From positions 1,860,001-1,924,000 of the forward strand of contig CAXXFB010000001.1 in NCBI GenBank assembly GCA_963674545.2: a stretch of DNA of 64,000 nucleotides, given 5' to 3'. The stretch's first letter is position 1. Every line of letters begins with the position of its first letter. Below the pieces are notes generated by a model, which was not told the origin of the DNA, did no database searches, and was given only the letters and a program-made list of their open reading frames with translations. Both the position numbers and the translations under genes were made by a program. Below are positions 26,081 to 34,935 of this stretch, piece after piece. The DNA comes from JABGQS01 sp963674545. GTDB lineage: Bacteria > Bacillota > Clostridia > Christensenellales > SZUA-584.

Positions 26081-27031
26081 TTATTTAACAACCTTTCTCT
26101 TGGTCTGTGACGTCAGTGCATCAAATGAAACTACTGCAATTAACACAACTCCTCTGATAATATCTTGTATATTTGGTGTAATCTTCAGCAACATTAACGA
26201 ATTAAAAATCACTCCAATAACTAGCACTCCAAAAAACGTCTTAATCATACTGCCTTTTCCACCTGTCAGCTTTGTTCCACCAATGACGACCATAGCAACT
26301 ACAGACAGTGCTAAGTCACCCCCGAAAAGTGATGACCCACTTCCTAATCGGCAAGCCAAAAGAGCGCCTTGCAATGCAGAGACAGCACCTAAAATTACAA
26401 ATATAATAGTTTTATAAAAAACCACATTGATACCAGCAACTTTTGCAACGGTGCAATTCCCGCCTGTAGCGAAAATGTTTCTACCAAAGCGTGTTTTTGT
26501 CAATATAAAATGAAATATGATTAACGCAGCTATAAATATTATTACGAGGTATGGAATCCCAAAAAAATCGCCATTTCCGATCTGATATAGTATTTCATCA
26601 TTATTCCTAATCGGCTTACCATCGGTTATAAAAAGTGCTAAACCTTTCAAAGACACCATAGAGCCCAATGTAACAATAAAAGCATGAATCCCCGCTTTAG
26701 ATACAATTATACCATTAATAAAGCCAATAAATGCACCTATGGCGACAACAAAAAGAAACGCAAGTAAGACTCCAAATTGTTGACTCAAGTAAATAAAAGC
26801 AATTGATGAAAGCGCAAAAGTTGAACCAACGCTGAGATCAAACTCGCCACAGATAATTGCAATAGTCATTGCATATGCAACGACACCATATATACATATT
26901 TGCGAGAATATGTTCACTATATTGGCCGCTGTCATAAATCTGTCATTCACAATCCACATGGTAATTGTAACAATAATGAGTATTATTATAACAATATTAT
27001 TTCTTAGAATCTTTCTGAAATTTATACTCAT
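26081..27031 (-). CDS. ABC sugar transporter permease (RbsC/BPD_transp_2 family), second subunit
   Basis: The 316-residue integral membrane protein has about ten hydrophobic segments and the family signature GEFDLSVGSTFALSS (about 63-77) and GGTKLTGGKGSM (about 253). It overlaps the first permease gene by four bases, so the two probably form a heterodimer. It is the last gene of the import operon and ends in KRKVVK. With the ATPase and binding protein it would make a CUT2-type importer for a monosaccharide. Confidence 0.93.
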   Translation of the reverse strand: MSINFRKILRNNIVIIILIIVTITMWIVNDRFMTAANIVNIFSQICIYGVVAYAMTIAIICGEFDLSVGSTFALSSIAFIYLSQQFGVLLAFLFVVAIGAFIGFINGIIVSKAGIHAFIVTLGSMVSLKGLALFITDGKPIRNNDEILYQIGNGDFFGIPYLVIIFIAALIIFHFILTKTRFGRNIFATGGNCTVAKVAGINVVFYKTIIFVILGAVSALQGALLACRLGSGSSLFGGDLALSVVAMVVIGGTKLTGGKGSMIKTFFGVLVIGVIFNSLMLLKITPNIQDIIRGVVLIAVVSFDALTSQTKRKVVK

Positions 27032-28008
27032 CTTGCCTCTCTCCTTCTGTTAAAAGCATCTAAACTTACTGCTAGTACGATAACAATACCAGTAATCATC
27101 ATTTGTGGATATGATGATATATTTAGCATATTCAAAGCATTTGCCAATACTCCCAAAATTACCACGCCCAAAACCGTATTTAGTATACTGCCTTTACCAC
27201 CATCCATACTTACTCCACCTACCAATACAGCAGCAATAGCATCTAATTCATATCCAATTCCTGCTGTAGGAGATGCCGTTCCTACTCTTGCTGTTAAAAC
27301 AACTCCTGCAACTCCAGCCATGATGCCGCTTATCATAAATACCAGTGGCTTAATTAAAGATACATTGACACCCGAAAGACGAGCTGCTTTAATGTTCCCT
27401 CCCACAAAGTATATGTTTCTACCAAACTGTGTTTTTGTAAGCAGAAATTGCATTAATACCGCAATCACAATAAAAATAATTATTGGCATTATTCCCCTAC
27501 CCATATTGTTGAACCACGGGTTGTCTATAGCCTGTTGATATATACCGCCAGTATATAAGAGAGCTAATGCAGCCACAACTGTTTGCATACCAAAAGTAAT
27601 TATAAAAGCTTCACCAAGACTACCTTTTATCTTTGTTATAATCAACCCAGAAACTAGCCCCATTGCCCCACCACCTAAAATCGCAACTACCAAACCAATA
27701 AAAAGACCAGATGAAGCCACAAAAGTAATGACTAAAGCACCACTAAAAGATATTATCGATCCTACGGCAAGATCTATCCCACCACCGATAATAACAATAG
27801 TCATACCGCATGCCAGTATGCCAACTACCGATATTTGCCGCAGCACATTTAGTATATTATCTGATGTAAAATAATTTTTTGCTAAAAATGAAACTACAAG
27901 CACAATTATAAGCAATACAAACACAAGTGGATACTTTTTAAACAACCTTATAATACCGTATCGTATTTTATTCCAAAAAGTAGAATCGCTTTGGTATTCC
28001 AAATTCAT
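27028..28008 (-). CDS. ABC sugar transporter permease (RbsC family), first subunit
   Basis: The 326-residue permease has the RbsC-type GGGIDLAVGSIISFSGA motif (about 75-91) and GGVSMDGGKGSILNTVLG (about 265), with about ten membrane segments. It starts 12 bases after the ATPase gene and overlaps the second permease by four bases. CUT2 importers often use homodimeric permeases; having two different ones resembles xylitol/rhamnose-type transporters. Confidence 0.93.
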   Translation of the reverse strand: MNLEYQSDSTFWNKIRYGIIRLFKKYPLVFVLLIIVLVVSFLAKNYFTSDNILNVLRQISVVGILACGMTIVIIGGGIDLAVGSIISFSGALVITFVASSGLFIGLVVAILGGGAMGLVSGLIITKIKGSLGEAFIITFGMQTVVAALALLYTGGIYQQAIDNPWFNNMGRGIMPIIIFIVIAVLMQFLLTKTQFGRNIYFVGGNIKAARLSGVNVSLIKPLVFMISGIMAGVAGVVLTARVGTASPTAGIGYELDAIAAVLVGGVSMDGGKGSILNTVLGVVILGVLANALNMLNISSYPQMMITGIVIVLAVSLDAFNRRREAR

Positions 28009-28020
28009 TATCCCCCTTAA

Positions 28021-29508
28021 TTAACTATTACACGCAGCCTTCATAATATCCTTAGCATTTTTCTCGTGTTTATCGAAAATTGCTTTTACTTCTCCATTGC
28101 TCATAACCAGAAGCCTATCACTCATTGCCATTACTTCTGGCAACTCAGAAGATATCATTATAATAGCTTTACCTTCCTTGACCATCTGATTCATAAGCAA
28201 ATAGATTTCATATTTTGCTCCTACGTCAATACCTCTTGTCGGCTCATCCATGATTAGTACGTCTGGATCAGAATACAGCCACTTTGCAACAACAACTTTC
28301 TGCTGGTTACCACCACTTAGGTTCAGTGCTTTCTGCTGTAGCGAAGGTGTTTTAACCCCTAACTTTTCCACCATGTTATTGGCATCCTTCTTCTCTTTTC
28401 TCTTGCTGAGAACTTTAAACACGCCGACAATTTTTTTCAAGTTGCATATAGTTGAGTTCATCATAACACTAAAGTTTAATACAAGCCCTTCATCTTTTCG
28501 GTCTTCTGGTATCAGCGCAAGCGAATTCTTCTTTGCCGTCACTGGAGACTTCATCTTTATTTTCTCGCCTTTTATTATGATTTCTCCTGAATCAATAGGC
28601 TCTTCGCCAAATATAGCCTTCGCTAGCTCTGTCCTGCCTGAACCAACTAGACCCGATATTCCAATGATTTCGCCCTCATGCAAGTCAAATGATATATCAT
28701 TCAAGCGATAGTTCTTTAGATTTTTAACTTCAAGCACTATTTTACCAATATGGCTTTCACGCGCTGGAAATTCCATTTCCAACGATCTACCCACCATTTT
28801 TTCAATAATCTTGTTTCTCGTCTCGTTTTGAACACTTTCAGTTGATATAATTTTTCCATCACGCAAAACTGTTACACTATCAGCAATGGCAAAAATCTCT
28901 TCTAATCTATGTGATATGTAAACAATTGTTACACCATTTTTCTTTAATTTTTTTATTAAGTCGAATAATTTATTGATTTCACTCTCTGATAAGCTCGCAG
29001 TAGGTTCATCCATTACTATTATTCTTGCATCAATAGATAAAACTTTTGCGATTTCAACAAGTTGCTTTTCTGCTACACTTAATTCCTCAACAAAAGTTTT
29101 TGGACTAATATTAAAATTTAAGTCCTTTAGTAGTTCTTCCGCCATTTTATTTGTTTTCTTCCAATTTACTATACCAGCCTTATTAGCTTCTAATGCGCCA
29201 AGGTATACATTTTCAGCTGCCGAAAGACTTGATACTAGGTTAAATTCTTGAAATATCAAGCCAATGCCAAGTTTTTTCGCAACATTAGTATTGTTAATCT
29301 CTACCAAGTTACCGTTGACCTTAATTGATCCTTCTTCAGGGATAAACACTCCATTGAGCACTTTCATCAAAGTTGATTTGCCAGCTCCGTTTTCTCCAAC
29401 CAGTGCATGAACCTCTCCCTTTTTCACTTTAAATGTAACATCATTTAAAGCTAATACTCCAGGGAACCGTTTTGTAATTCCATACATCTCTAACGCAAAT
29501 TCACTCAC
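28021..29508 (-). CDS. ABC sugar transporter ATP-binding protein (RbsA-like, tandem NBDs)
   Basis: The 495-residue protein carries two fused nucleotide-binding domains. The first has Walker A GENGAGKSTLMKVLNG, signature LSVAEKQLVEIAKVLS and Walker B RIIVMDEPTASLS. The second has GISGLVGSGRTELAKAIFG (a degenerate P-loop, usual in this family), LSGGNQQKVVVAKWL and DVLIMDEPTRGIDVGAKYEIY. I chose the GTG at 29506-29508 (VSEFALEMYG), preceded by GGGAGTGG; the longer open frame would add 32 atypical residues. It energises the CUT2 importer. Confidence 0.95.
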   Translation of the reverse strand: MSEFALEMYGITKRFPGVLALNDVTFKVKKGEVHALVGENGAGKSTLMKVLNGVFIPEEGSIKVNGNLVEINNTNVAKKLGIGLIFQEFNLVSSLSAAENVYLGALEANKAGIVNWKKTNKMAEELLKDLNFNISPKTFVEELSVAEKQLVEIAKVLSIDARIIVMDEPTASLSESEINKLFDLIKKLKKNGVTIVYISHRLEEIFAIADSVTVLRDGKIISTESVQNETRNKIIEKMVGRSLEMEFPARESHIGKIVLEVKNLKNYRLNDISFDLHEGEIIGISGLVGSGRTELAKAIFGEEPIDSGEIIIKGEKIKMKSPVTAKKNSLALIPEDRKDEGLVLNFSVMMNSTICNLKKIVGVFKVLSKRKEKKDANNMVEKLGVKTPSLQQKALNLSGGNQQKVVVAKWLYSDPDVLIMDEPTRGIDVGAKYEIYLLMNQMVKEGKAIIMISSELPEVMAMSDRLLVMSNGEVKAIFDKHEKNAKDIMKAACNS

Positions 29509-29572
29509 TTTTACCACTCCCGAAAAAAAAATTTGTACATTTATTATACAATATAAATGTATGAAGTTAAAT

Positions 29573-29607
29573 GTTGCGGGCGACGTGTACTTTTCGCCGC
29601 CCACAAC
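29573..29607 (-). promoter_or_regulatory. Intercistronic GC-rich hairpin after the binding-protein gene
   Basis: GTTG-GGGCG pairs with CGCCC-CAAC between the binding-protein stop and the ATPase start, without a T-run on the minus strand. Hairpins in this place commonly protect the 5' part of the transcript and raise the amount of binding protein relative to membrane components. Confidence 0.55.
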
Positions 29608-29618
29608 TCTTCAATGTT

Positions 29619-30650
29619 CTACCAGCCCTGTCCGTCAAAATCCGCTATGTTCTCAGCTGTTACTGGAACCGTTTCGACCTTAACCCATTCAGGTAAGTCT
29701 TCACCATCGATCAATCTGATAATATACTCAACACCCATTTCTCCTTCAAGAATAGGAGATTGAGATGCCGTACCATAAAGCTCTCCAGCTTTAACCGCAG
29801 CAACACCCGTTGCATTTGCACCAATGGAGATGCACTGTACTTTATCTAACATACCAGCATCTTTTAATGCCTGTGCAGCACCTGCATACATACCATCATC
29901 TTGTGTATACACTATATCGATTTCATCACCGAACTGTGCAATAAAGTCTTCCATAACACTCTGCGCTTTTGCAGGATCCCAATCAGCCTGCTGTTTACCA
30001 ATTATCTCGATTCCTGGATTCTCTGCAATCATTTCTTCAAACCCTTGGCTCCTAAGCTTCTGTGCTTCCGTTCCACCAGCGCCTTCAATTACCACTACTT
30101 TTTTAGCTTCGCCATTAGCAATATCCAAACACATCTGACCGGCTACCAACGCCTGCTGATAATAGTCTGTACCTATGAATGTTCCAATCAGATCTTGAAC
30201 AGAAGGATCAACATTTGAGTTGATTACGATAAATGGAATGCCACTATCGACAATCTTTCTTACTGCCGTAACTGTAGACTCCTGATCTGCTGGGAAGTAC
30301 AGTATGCCATCTACTCCTTCTGCTATTGCATTTTCAATCTGAGCTAATTGAGTTGCTGCATCTGCTTTGCCGTCAAGAATCTGAAGATCAACACCAAGCT
30401 CTTCTGCCTTAGCTTCTGCAGCCGCTATCATTGGAGCACAATATGGCGCAGAATAAAACGCATTTGTGAACATAATCTTAAGAGGTTCTTCAGCTGCTGG
30501 TTTCTCAGTTGCTGGTTCCTCAGCTGCTGGCTTCTCAGTTGCTGGTTCCTCGGCTGCCGGTTCTTCTGTTGCCTGCTGTGACGGTGCACAACCGACAAAT
30601 ACAGCAACTAGCATTGCAACTACCATCATTAATACTAATAACTTTTTCAT
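29619..30650 (-). CDS. Sugar ABC transporter substrate-binding lipoprotein
   Basis: The 343-residue protein has a lipoprotein signal with lipobox VAVFVGC (Cys about 21). A repeated Glu/Pro/Ala linker (EEPATEKPA units, about 28-56) follows, then a Peripla_BP_4/RbsB-like domain: KIMFTNAFYSAPYCAPMIAAAEAKAEELG, LYFPADQESTVTAVRKIVDSGIPFIVINSN, and VYTQDDGMYAGAAQALKDAG. It is the extracellular receptor of the importer. The linker is coded by near-perfect DNA repeats, which could vary in copy number. GGAGG precedes the ATG. Confidence 0.94.
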   Translation of the reverse strand: MKKLLVLMMVVAMLVAVFVGCAPSQQATEEPAAEEPATEKPAAEEPATEKPAAEEPLKIMFTNAFYSAPYCAPMIAAAEAKAEELGVDLQILDGKADAATQLAQIENAIAEGVDGILYFPADQESTVTAVRKIVDSGIPFIVINSNVDPSVQDLIGTFIGTDYYQQALVAGQMCLDIANGEAKKVVVIEGAGGTEAQKLRSQGFEEMIAENPGIEIIGKQQADWDPAKAQSVMEDFIAQFGDEIDIVYTQDDGMYAGAAQALKDAGMLDKVQCISIGANATGVAAVKAGELYGTASQSPILEGEMGVEYIIRLIDGEDLPEWVKVETVPVTAENIADFDGQGW

Positions 30651-30720
30651 AATTTTCCTCCATTATTTTTTTTTTGGCTTTTGCCAAAAATATTTAATTC
30701 ATTTCACTTTGAAAATCGCA

Positions 30721-31089
30721 TCATTCAGTTTTAATATGTATTGATTTTCCTTTAAGCTGTTGATTCAGATCAAACACCTTCTCAAGTGAAGGAACTTCAG
30801 ATTTTACATTTCCATCCTCATCGATATTCGGGCTACTGTATATCCACTTCTCTACCAGTTTATGCCACCGTTCAGATACCTCAATTTTTGAAAGACGCTG
30901 GTAGACAAGGTCTAAATCCTCCGTCTCGATAACAACAATCGCCTTGTTTTCGTAAATGAAAATCATCTGTCTTTCAACGCCCGCAGATTTAAGGGCTTGC
31001 AGCATCTCATCCCAAGCATCTTTATGAAGGTCAATATAATTCTGTACGTATTCTTCTTTCAAATCAATTATAAAGCAATAATTGTTCAT
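30721..31089 (-). CDS. rhaM: L-rhamnose mutarotase family protein
   Basis: The 122-residue protein belongs to the RhaM/YiiL family of anomer-interconverting enzymes. It shares the YIDLHKDAWDEMLQALKSAGVE segment with its putative catalytic His (about 21), IFIYENKAIVVIE, and the ERWHKLVEKWI helix. It is clearly divergent from the mutarotase at the left window edge. GGGAGG lies six bases before the ATG (31087-31089). Its position between the UroD-like and binding-protein genes shows that the imported sugar is probably a 6-deoxyhexose or close relative. Confidence 0.87.
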   Translation of the reverse strand: MNNYCFIIDLKEEYVQNYIDLHKDAWDEMLQALKSAGVERQMIFIYENKAIVVIETEDLDLVYQRLSKIEVSERWHKLVEKWIYSSPNIDEDGNVKSEVPSLEKVFDLNQQLKGKSIHIKTE

Positions 31090-31106
31090 CAACAGCCTCC
31101 CGCCAA

Positions 31107-32276
31107 CTACATATCTAATACTCGTTCGCGTTCTTCTGAAATCGTTTCAAGGAGCGCTATCACATTTGCAGTTGGTACCTCTTTAGTAATTTCCTGTGAC
31201 GGTGCAATAATCAGCCCGCCACCTTTGCCAAGTGCGTAAATTGCATCTCTAGCCATCTGCTTGACTTCCGCCGGAGTGCCGAACGGTAACACATGCTGCG
31301 TATCAATACCCCCGTAGAAGACTAAATCCTGTCCAAACTCTTTTTTAAGAAAATGCAGATCCATACACGGTTGAACTGGTTCCAAAACATCCAAGCCAAT
31401 GTCAATAAGATCCGGAATTAATTCTGTAATATACCCGCACGAATGCATCCAAACAGGAATACCTGCTTTTTTGTAGACATCAAATAGTTTCGCATATCTT
31501 GGCTTTAGCATTCTCCTGAACATATCCTTAGAGAAAAACGCTGCAACCTGCGTTCCCAAATCATCTCCTGTATGCCCAACTTTTACACCCATATCGACAC
31601 ATTTCTGAGCCACACGAATTTTATACTCAGTTACTTTATCGAGGTACTCTTCAATCATTTCCGGCTGAGCTGCCATTTCCACCATCAGCTCCTCCCATCC
31701 GAGCACATGATACCCTCTTTCATATATGCCGCCGTAGCCGGAAACCATCATTAAGAAATTACCGTTGTTTTCGTTTAGTTCCTTCTCTGCCATCAGAAAG
31801 TTATCTTTTGAATCTACCTCTGGCGGTTCCCAGTTTCGAATCGCGTCTTCGAGGTTGTTCATCGACAGTACCTCTTTGTTGAAGTTTGGCGGCAGAAACT
31901 GCTTGGCGCGTTCATTCTTCTCTTGGTTCATTTGCAGCGGATGATACGCAACAAAAAAGCCGTCTTCGTGCATTTTTATACCTGCACCCCATCGGTCATA
32001 TACGATTTCCTTCTCGTGATCTATACCGCAAAATCCTTTACTTTCGATTTCTTCCATTTTCGCATCATCGTTGCGGTATATAATAGGCAAATCATCTGCG
32101 CTGAATGTAAATCGAATATGGTTCGACATGTATTCGTCAAGCTCATTAACATCTTTCAGCCCAAGCTCCTTACAGATTTCGTCATCTCTACTCCGGTCAG
32201 AGAAACTGATTTGACTCGGCAGGTAATCAACTGCTTTTCTGTTAATAATATTTAATACTCTTTGCTCTTTTGTCAT
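31107..32276 (-). CDS. Uroporphyrinogen decarboxylase (URO-D) superfamily protein, probable methyltransferase-like
   Basis: The 389-residue protein has the URO-D barrel pattern seen in MtaA/MtbA-type methyltransferases rather than in haem enzymes: a HTGDDLGTQ segment (about 235-243), the WMHSCGYITELIPDLIDIGLDVLEPVQ block with a His-X-Cys pair (H278, C280) of the zinc site, and FYGGIDTQHVLPFGTPAEV. The third Cys ligand of classical corrinoid methyltransferases is not evident. Its role in sugar operons is unknown; acting on an O-methyl sugar is a hypothesis. No corrinoid protein is encoded nearby. It is the third gene of the operon starting at 34.26 kb. Confidence 0.8.
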   Translation of the reverse strand: MTKEQRVLNIINRKAVDYLPSQISFSDRSRDDEICKELGLKDVNELDEYMSNHIRFTFSADDLPIIYRNDDAKMEEIESKGFCGIDHEKEIVYDRWGAGIKMHEDGFFVAYHPLQMNQEKNERAKQFLPPNFNKEVLSMNNLEDAIRNWEPPEVDSKDNFLMAEKELNENNGNFLMMVSGYGGIYERGYHVLGWEELMVEMAAQPEMIEEYLDKVTEYKIRVAQKCVDMGVKVGHTGDDLGTQVAAFFSKDMFRRMLKPRYAKLFDVYKKAGIPVWMHSCGYITELIPDLIDIGLDVLEPVQPCMDLHFLKKEFGQDLVFYGGIDTQHVLPFGTPAEVKQMARDAIYALGKGGGLIIAPSQEITKEVPTANVIALLETISEERERVLDM

Positions 32277-32381
32277 TTATACCAACTTCCTTTTATTCAA
32301 ATCATTTTGCATATGCTGTGTCAGTCAAATTATACACCACACATCAGTAAATCGATCAGTATTTTTACATAGGAGGAGAGC

Positions 32382-32876
32382 TTAAAGTGTAACGCCAACA
32401 TCTTCAAACGATTTGATATCCAGGTCGTTTCCAATGTCTTTTGGAACTATAAGCATAAACCGCATCACAAGCGTTACCGGTAGTGGCGGAAAGTGCCATA
32501 CACCTCGCTCAATTACCAAACCCTGCGTTCCGTCAACAATGAACAACTCCACTTCATCGATATTGGGTTTGTCGTCCGGATTGTTGTTGTCGCCCGCCGG
32601 TGCAAAGGCCATAATGCTCACTCCTTCCACTGGTATGAATATTTCAGGACCGGTAACATGTCGTTCCAGCTGGTTGATCACAAAGTTCTCCTGCCGAAAC
32701 ATCTCGAGCACACCTGTCGTCGCGCCCGAGTCAAAATCGAGGTCATACATGTCACCCCAGTAGTTCAAATATTTTCTTTCGACATCCGGCTTCATAGATG
32801 TTTTGCTCTCAATCAATACACCATATTTTTGATAAGTTTCCGCTGTCAGGGGCTTTGCCTTTATTAATTTAGCCAT
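32382..32876 (-). CDS. Ureidoglycolate lyase (AllA)-like cupin
   Basis: The 164-residue protein resembles AllA/ureidoglycolate lyase-type cupins: INQLERHVTGPEIFIPVEGVSIMAFAP (about 68-94), a Pro/Asp-rich turn, and VIERGVWHFPPLPV with a conserved His. No purine degradation genes are near, so ureidoglycolate is an unlikely substrate. A lyase or isomerase step on a sugar acid or keto-sugar is the context-based guess. The start follows GGAT with the next gene upstream 13 bases away. Confidence 0.75.
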   Translation of the reverse strand: MAKLIKAKPLTAETYQKYGVLIESKTSMKPDVERKYLNYWGDMYDLDFDSGATTGVLEMFRQENFVINQLERHVTGPEIFIPVEGVSIMAFAPAGDNNNPDDKPNIDEVELFIVDGTQGLVIERGVWHFPPLPVTLVMRFMLIVPKDIGNDLDIKSFEDVGVTL

Positions 32877-32889
32877 TTCAAATATCCTC

Positions 32890-34263
32890 TTATATTACAA
32901 TCGCGCGAACACCTGAGATTTCACAGAACACTTTAAGTTCTTCCACATAGTCCCCATACACCATGTGAATGTGATTACATCTTAGATTGTCCACAAAATC
33001 ATCTTCGCTTGCATACAGTTTGACAAAAGCCTGCGGCTGCTGCGCGTTGACTTCGGTTAGTTTTTCTCTAGGGTACTCGATCGCTTCACCCTTCATTATG
33101 AGCAGAACATACTCTCCATCGATTCTGCTTAGGCGGGACATCGTTACTATGCCAGACTTTGCCACGTACTGCGGGCAGGCACCACCGATCTTCCATACAA
33201 ACTCCTGAAGTCCTTCATGTACCCAGTGAACATCCTTGCGGCTCGGTGCAAAGTCCGTGGGCTGAGATCCGCAATTGCAAAGCGTAACCATGCTTGTTTC
33301 TTCGTAGTATGTGAGGAAATCGGCAAACAACGTTGGACCACCAGATACATTCTTCAGTATTTCCATCGTTAACGCACCGTTTACATCTGCTTCACACGCA
33401 CACACGAACGACTCTTTTTCACCATATGCATCCGATGTGTCATTAAGTAGCGCATGCGCCAGACAGAATGTCGTATGAACCTCCGGCATCTCCGGTAGAC
33501 ATTTCACGGCTACCATGTCGTAATTTTTTTCTTTTATATATTCCTTTAACGCAAGATACATTTTGATCTGCGCAATCATTGCTTCCTCTTTGGCTTCGAT
33601 CGAACCGAACTCACCTTTCATCCACTCATAAAATTCATATGCTTTATCATCTGGATACGATTTTGCGCGTTCAATAAACGAAACCTGCTCCCAACCGTCA
33701 ATGTCTATGCCGAACTTTTTCTTTATTTCGCTCGGGTCTACATGCGCCGTATACATGCCCATACACCGGCTACCTCCGACGCCTAGTGTTTTGCCGCGCA
33801 GTCTCGACACAGCTGCAACACCCGTGCACCAGATCTTGATCTTTTTTAGCGTCTTCTCATCGTCGAACCCTCCGTGAACAAGCTTAGTTTTAACGCCAAC
33901 TTCATCGAGCGCACCTCTTGCGATTGCTGCACCGACGATCCCAATGTTGCCGTCACCTGAATCTGTCCAAATCAGTATTGGCACATCAACTAGCTCAGAA
34001 AGTTCAACAGTAATATTGGAGTATGTCCAAGTGCCAACATAAACCACGACCGCTTCTACATCTGAGTTTCTGAGCTTTTTACCGGCCTCGATCATCTCCT
34101 GCTTTGTTCTACTGATGTTCCCCATGCCTTTAACAACTTCCAACCCAATTGTGGTCAATGCTGCTCCAGCTTTTTCATGATCCGCTTGTACTTTCTCTAC
34201 GACAGCCTGTGGCCAGGTAGTGTCAAGAGACATTGTTGTTATTAGTCCAATCTTCGGTATCAT
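32890..34263 (-). CDS. L-fucose/L-arabinose isomerase-like protein
   Basis: The 457-residue protein belongs to the FucI/AraA fold group. The N-terminal half has Rossmann-like segments (IGLITTMSLDTTWPQAVVEKV; DVEAVVVYVGTWTYS; VPILIWTDSGDGNIG). The metal-binding C-terminal half keeps Glu in CACEADVNGALTM (about 288), Asp in LFADF (about 309) and His in RCNHIHMVYGD (about 435). It is shorter than E. coli FucI (about 590), like other fucose-isomerase-like proteins of unassigned substrate. It is the first gene of the operon, downstream of three AAACGTTT operators. Aldose-ketose isomerisation of the imported deoxysugar is inferred. Confidence 0.85.
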   Translation of the reverse strand: MIPKIGLITTMSLDTTWPQAVVEKVQADHEKAGAALTTIGLEVVKGMGNISRTKQEMIEAGKKLRNSDVEAVVVYVGTWTYSNITVELSELVDVPILIWTDSGDGNIGIVGAAIARGALDEVGVKTKLVHGGFDDEKTLKKIKIWCTGVAAVSRLRGKTLGVGGSRCMGMYTAHVDPSEIKKKFGIDIDGWEQVSFIERAKSYPDDKAYEFYEWMKGEFGSIEAKEEAMIAQIKMYLALKEYIKEKNYDMVAVKCLPEMPEVHTTFCLAHALLNDTSDAYGEKESFVCACEADVNGALTMEILKNVSGGPTLFADFLTYYEETSMVTLCNCGSQPTDFAPSRKDVHWVHEGLQEFVWKIGGACPQYVAKSGIVTMSRLSRIDGEYVLLIMKGEAIEYPREKLTEVNAQQPQAFVKLYASEDDFVDNLRCNHIHMVYGDYVEELKVFCEISGVRAIVI

Positions 34264-34872
34264 AGCTATCTCCTTAAGTAAAATTAAACGTTTAGATTTT
34301 CATTTTAGATATTAGCTGGTTCTAAGTTCATTTTGAGCTTGTTAAACGTTTGTTCTTGTAATATTTCTAAACGTTTAACATATTTTTATTTGATTATACA
34401 CAACCTTCATTCAAATTTCAAGTTATTTTTAGATAAATTATAAATTAATTTTTTTAATGTAAAAATGATTTGGTTCAAATAGTATTTTAAAACATTTTTT
34501 GCTTATTAACACAATTCAATAAATACATCTAGAATCTTCTCAATTTACTCTTTGTATCTCCACCAATTGTGCGCATTTCAATCTCTTATTAAACATAACA
34601 TATACTTCGTTTTGCTGCAAAAATTACAGCTTCTCTAACAGTTCTAGTATATCAACGGCGGGTGTAAAATGTAATAAAAGGTCAGGGTAGAAATGCAGCT
34701 ATTCTGCGAAAAAAAAGTGCCGAGTTAGATTAGCTCCCATACTGAACCTATATTTATACTAGAATCTTTGCAATTAAGGCGTAATCTTTTACACATTTCA
34801 AGCTTACATGAGTAAATTTTATAAGTTTTTAAGCTTTAAAGAGAATATGCTAATCAAGTAATACTTAATAAG
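34264..34872. other. Promoter/operator region of the isomerase-led operon plus empty AT-rich DNA
   Basis: The first ~115 bases hold three AAACGTTT operators. The remaining ~490 bases up to the terminator at 34.87 kb are very AT-rich, with no open frame carrying a ribosome-binding site. This appears to be the boundary between the sugar locus and the accessory region. Confidence 0.6.
34284..34378 (-). promoter_or_regulatory. Triple LacI-type operator before the isomerase-like operon
   Basis: Three copies of the palindrome AAACGTTT lie at 34286-34293, 34344-34351 and 34369-34376, each within TTAAACGTTT or TAAACGTTTA context. Centres are 58 and 25 bases apart. The nearest is about 20 bases before the start codon, where bound repressor would block transcription. 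The fourth copy is upstream of lacI. Multiple sites allow looping or cooperative repression. Confidence 0.8.
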
Positions 34873-34921
34873 AAAACATGGTCGGTAGCCATCCGGTATG
34901 ATTCCGACCACGCTTATGTTT
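34873..34921 (-). terminator. Terminator downstream of the secreted-protein gene
   Basis: Outer arms AAAACAT/ATGTTTT and inner arms TGGTCGG/CCGACCA form a long hairpin just after the stop of the gene ending at 34936, followed by an AT-rich tail. Confidence 0.7.
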
Positions 34922-34935
34922 TACTTAATTATGAC

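Noticed and set aside
30466..30581. Tandem repeats in the binding-protein gene as a CRISPR-like array
   Set aside because: They encode an in-frame Glu/Pro/Ala linker repeat just after the lipobox and have no spacers.
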